Positions 62,978 through 64,000 of a DNA stretch of 64,000 nucleotides are shown piece after piece. Source of the stretch: Muricauda sp. SCSIO 64092. GTDB taxonomy: Bacteria; Bacteroidota; Bacteroidia; Flavobacteriales; Flavobacteriaceae. The DNA is taken from contig NZ_CP095413.1 in assembly GCF_023016285.1 (NCBI RefSeq), forward strand, positions 1,798,001 to 1,862,000, written 5' to 3'. Position 1 is the first letter of the stretch; every line of letters starts with the position of its first letter. A program made the translations under genes and the position numbers. The notes beneath the pieces were generated by a model. That model saw nothing but the letters and a program-made list of their open reading frames with translations. It was not told the DNA's origin and made no database searches.

Positions 62978-64000
62978 TTGACCTGGTTCCAACAACAAGG
63001 TTGGAAACCCCATGCATTCCAAAAAGAGACCTGGACGGCCTTTTTACAGGGCAAACACGGTTTATTGAATGCCCCAACGGGAAGTGGAAAAACCTATGCC
63101 CTTTGGTTTCCCATTGTCCTGAATTACATTAAAAACCATCCTGAATACAAAACCAAACATAAAAAAGGACTGAAAGCGGTTTGGATTACCCCGCTACGGG
63201 CCCTTTCCCAAGAAATAAAACAATCTGCCGAACGTATAGTGGCGGATCTGGAACTCCCAATGACCGTAGGGATTCGAACGGGGGACACTACTACAAAAGA
63301 GCGGGCACGGCAGCGGACCACTATGCCCGATTTACTGATCACTACCCCGGAAAGCCTACAGCTATTGTTGGCTTCAAAAGCATATGACAGCACATTTAAA
63401 GACTGTTCGGCCATCGTTGTTGATGAGTGGCATGAACTTTTGGGGACCAAACGGGGAATCCAGATGGAGTTGGCCCTTTCCCGGCTCAAGACCGTATGCA
63501 AGGACCTTCGTATTTGGGGAATTTCGGCCACGATCGGCAATTTACCCCAAGCCCGCCAGGTACTTCTAGGCCCTACTTCTCCCGAAATGGAGAATTCCGT
63601 TTTGGTAAGGGCCAATCTCAAAAAGAAGATCAAGGTCAAAAGTATCATCCCAAAACAGATGGAAACCTTCCCATGGCGTGGGCATTTGGGACTGCATTTA
63701 CTGGATGATGTTATTCCCATCATAAAAAAGAGCAAAACAACACTCCTTTTCACCAACACGCGCAGTCAATGTGAGATTTGGTTTCAAAAAATATTGGAAC
63801 GTTACCCGGAGTTTGCCGGTGAAATGGCCATGCACCATGGTAGTGTGAACAAAGAAACGCGTATATGGGTAGAACAGGCCATACGAAACGAAAGTCTAAA
63901 AGCGGTGGTCTGCACCTCCAGTTTGGATTTGGGGGTGGATTTTGCACCGGTGGAAACCGTCATCCAAATAGGCGGGCCAAAAGGGGTGGCCCGTTTTTTA
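62978..64000 (+). CDS. Ligase-associated DEXH-box helicase (Lhr-like), 3' end outside window
   Basis: The frame is open from 62921 to the right edge and encodes a superfamily 2 helicase. Motif Q-like WFQQQGWKPHAFQKETW, Walker A NAPTGSGKTYA, motif Ia TPLRALSQEIK, motif Ib TTPESLQLLL, motif II as VVDEWHE (the DEWH box of the Lhr group), motif III SATIGNL and motif IV region TTLLFTNTRSQ are all seen. There is no ATG or GTG in frame after the TAG at 62918: the only usable start is TTG 62978, which would cut into the conserved N-terminus (FEIALTWFQQQGW). The start may have been lost or rebuilt when the GIY-YIG gene arrived. Confidence 0.85.
   Translation, partial: MTWFQQQGWKPHAFQKETWTAFLQGKHGLLNAPTGSGKTYALWFPIVLNYIKNHPEYKTKHKKGLKAVWITPLRALSQEIKQSAERIVADLELPMTVGIRTGDTTTKERARQRTTMPDLLITTPESLQLLLASKAYDSTFKDCSAIVVDEWHELLGTKRGIQMELALSRLKTVCKDLRIWGISATIGNLPQARQVLLGPTSPEMENSVLVRANLKKKIKVKSIIPKQMETFPWRGHLGLHLLDDVIPIIKKSKTTLLFTNTRSQCEIWFQKILERYPEFAGEMAMHHGSVNKETRIWVEQAIRNESLKAVVCTSSLDLGVDFAPVETVIQIGGPKGVARFL

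Noticed and set aside
63124..63759. 211-codon minus-strand frame at the right edge
   Set aside because: It lies opposite the clear helicase motifs (APTGSGKT, DEWH), which define the coding strand.

Overview
The window comes from a member of the Bacteroidota, most likely family Flavobacteriaceae. Three very large secreted proteins end in type IX secretion (T9SS) sorting domains. Several genes are preceded by the Bacteroidota sigma box TAnnTTTG rather than a Shine-Dalgarno sequence. Families typical of flavobacteria are present: an Oar-like TonB receptor, DUF4286, DUF4199, HTTM, DUF6428 and a ligase-associated exonuclease/helicase set. Genus cannot be fixed from the sequence. The housekeeping part is about 42% GC by eye; the first gene is clearly richer, at 60% in the line counted.

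Layout. 1-6027: 3' part of a giant BspA-like/HYR T9SS surface protein whose start lies outside the window. 6028-7048: gene-free DNA filled with dispersed repeats. 7049-14422: a second giant T9SS protein with 22 tandem units. 14493-19573: a tight seven-gene operon for a type II secretion/type IV pilus-like pseudopilus (two lipoproteins, a GspC/PilP-like protein, three pseudopilin-like proteins, GspF). 19977-22279: a Tat-exported Gfo/Idh/MocA oxidoreductase with a DUF1080 (3-keto-glycoside hydrolase) lipoprotein. 22714-27377: a redox/stress group, with a cNMP-domain histidine kinase and a response regulator-flavoprotein fusion on the minus strand, divergent from a Kef-type antiporter overlapping a glutaredoxin-like gene. 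27540-30734: TonB-dependent receptor. 30910-31530: Crp/Fnr regulator. 31695-31778: tRNA-Leu(CAA).

31921-51895 is mostly housekeeping: prs, rplY, pth, ribF, serS, rsmA, mgtE, a 2-hydroxyacid dehydrogenase, and a U32 peptidase-family/ferredoxin pair. It is interrupted by a divergent T9SS metalloprotease/lipoprotein pair. 52706-54460 is an arsenic-type operon (arsR, DUF6428, GNAT, arsC) without an efflux pump. Then follow a fused PlsC/GNAT acyltransferase, aspartate kinase, a GNAT acetyltransferase, fbp and a TerB-like protein. The window closes with the ligase-associated DNA repair cluster (exonuclease, ATP-dependent ligase, helicase), with a GIY-YIG gene lodged between ligase and helicase. The helicase runs off the right edge.

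The most unusual DNA feature is a small non-coding element family with GAGCCTGTTTGGGAATTT termini and 3-bp TNA target duplications. One clear copy (51896-52108) and one internally deleted copy (22577-22713) sit exactly in the stop codons of neighbouring genes. Because TAA and TGA are themselves TNA sites, such insertions restore the stop codon. The most interesting protein-level system is the pseudopilus operon, which lacks an ATPase, secretin and major pseudopilin here and carries a beta-helix-like, bactofilin-resembling pseudopilin.
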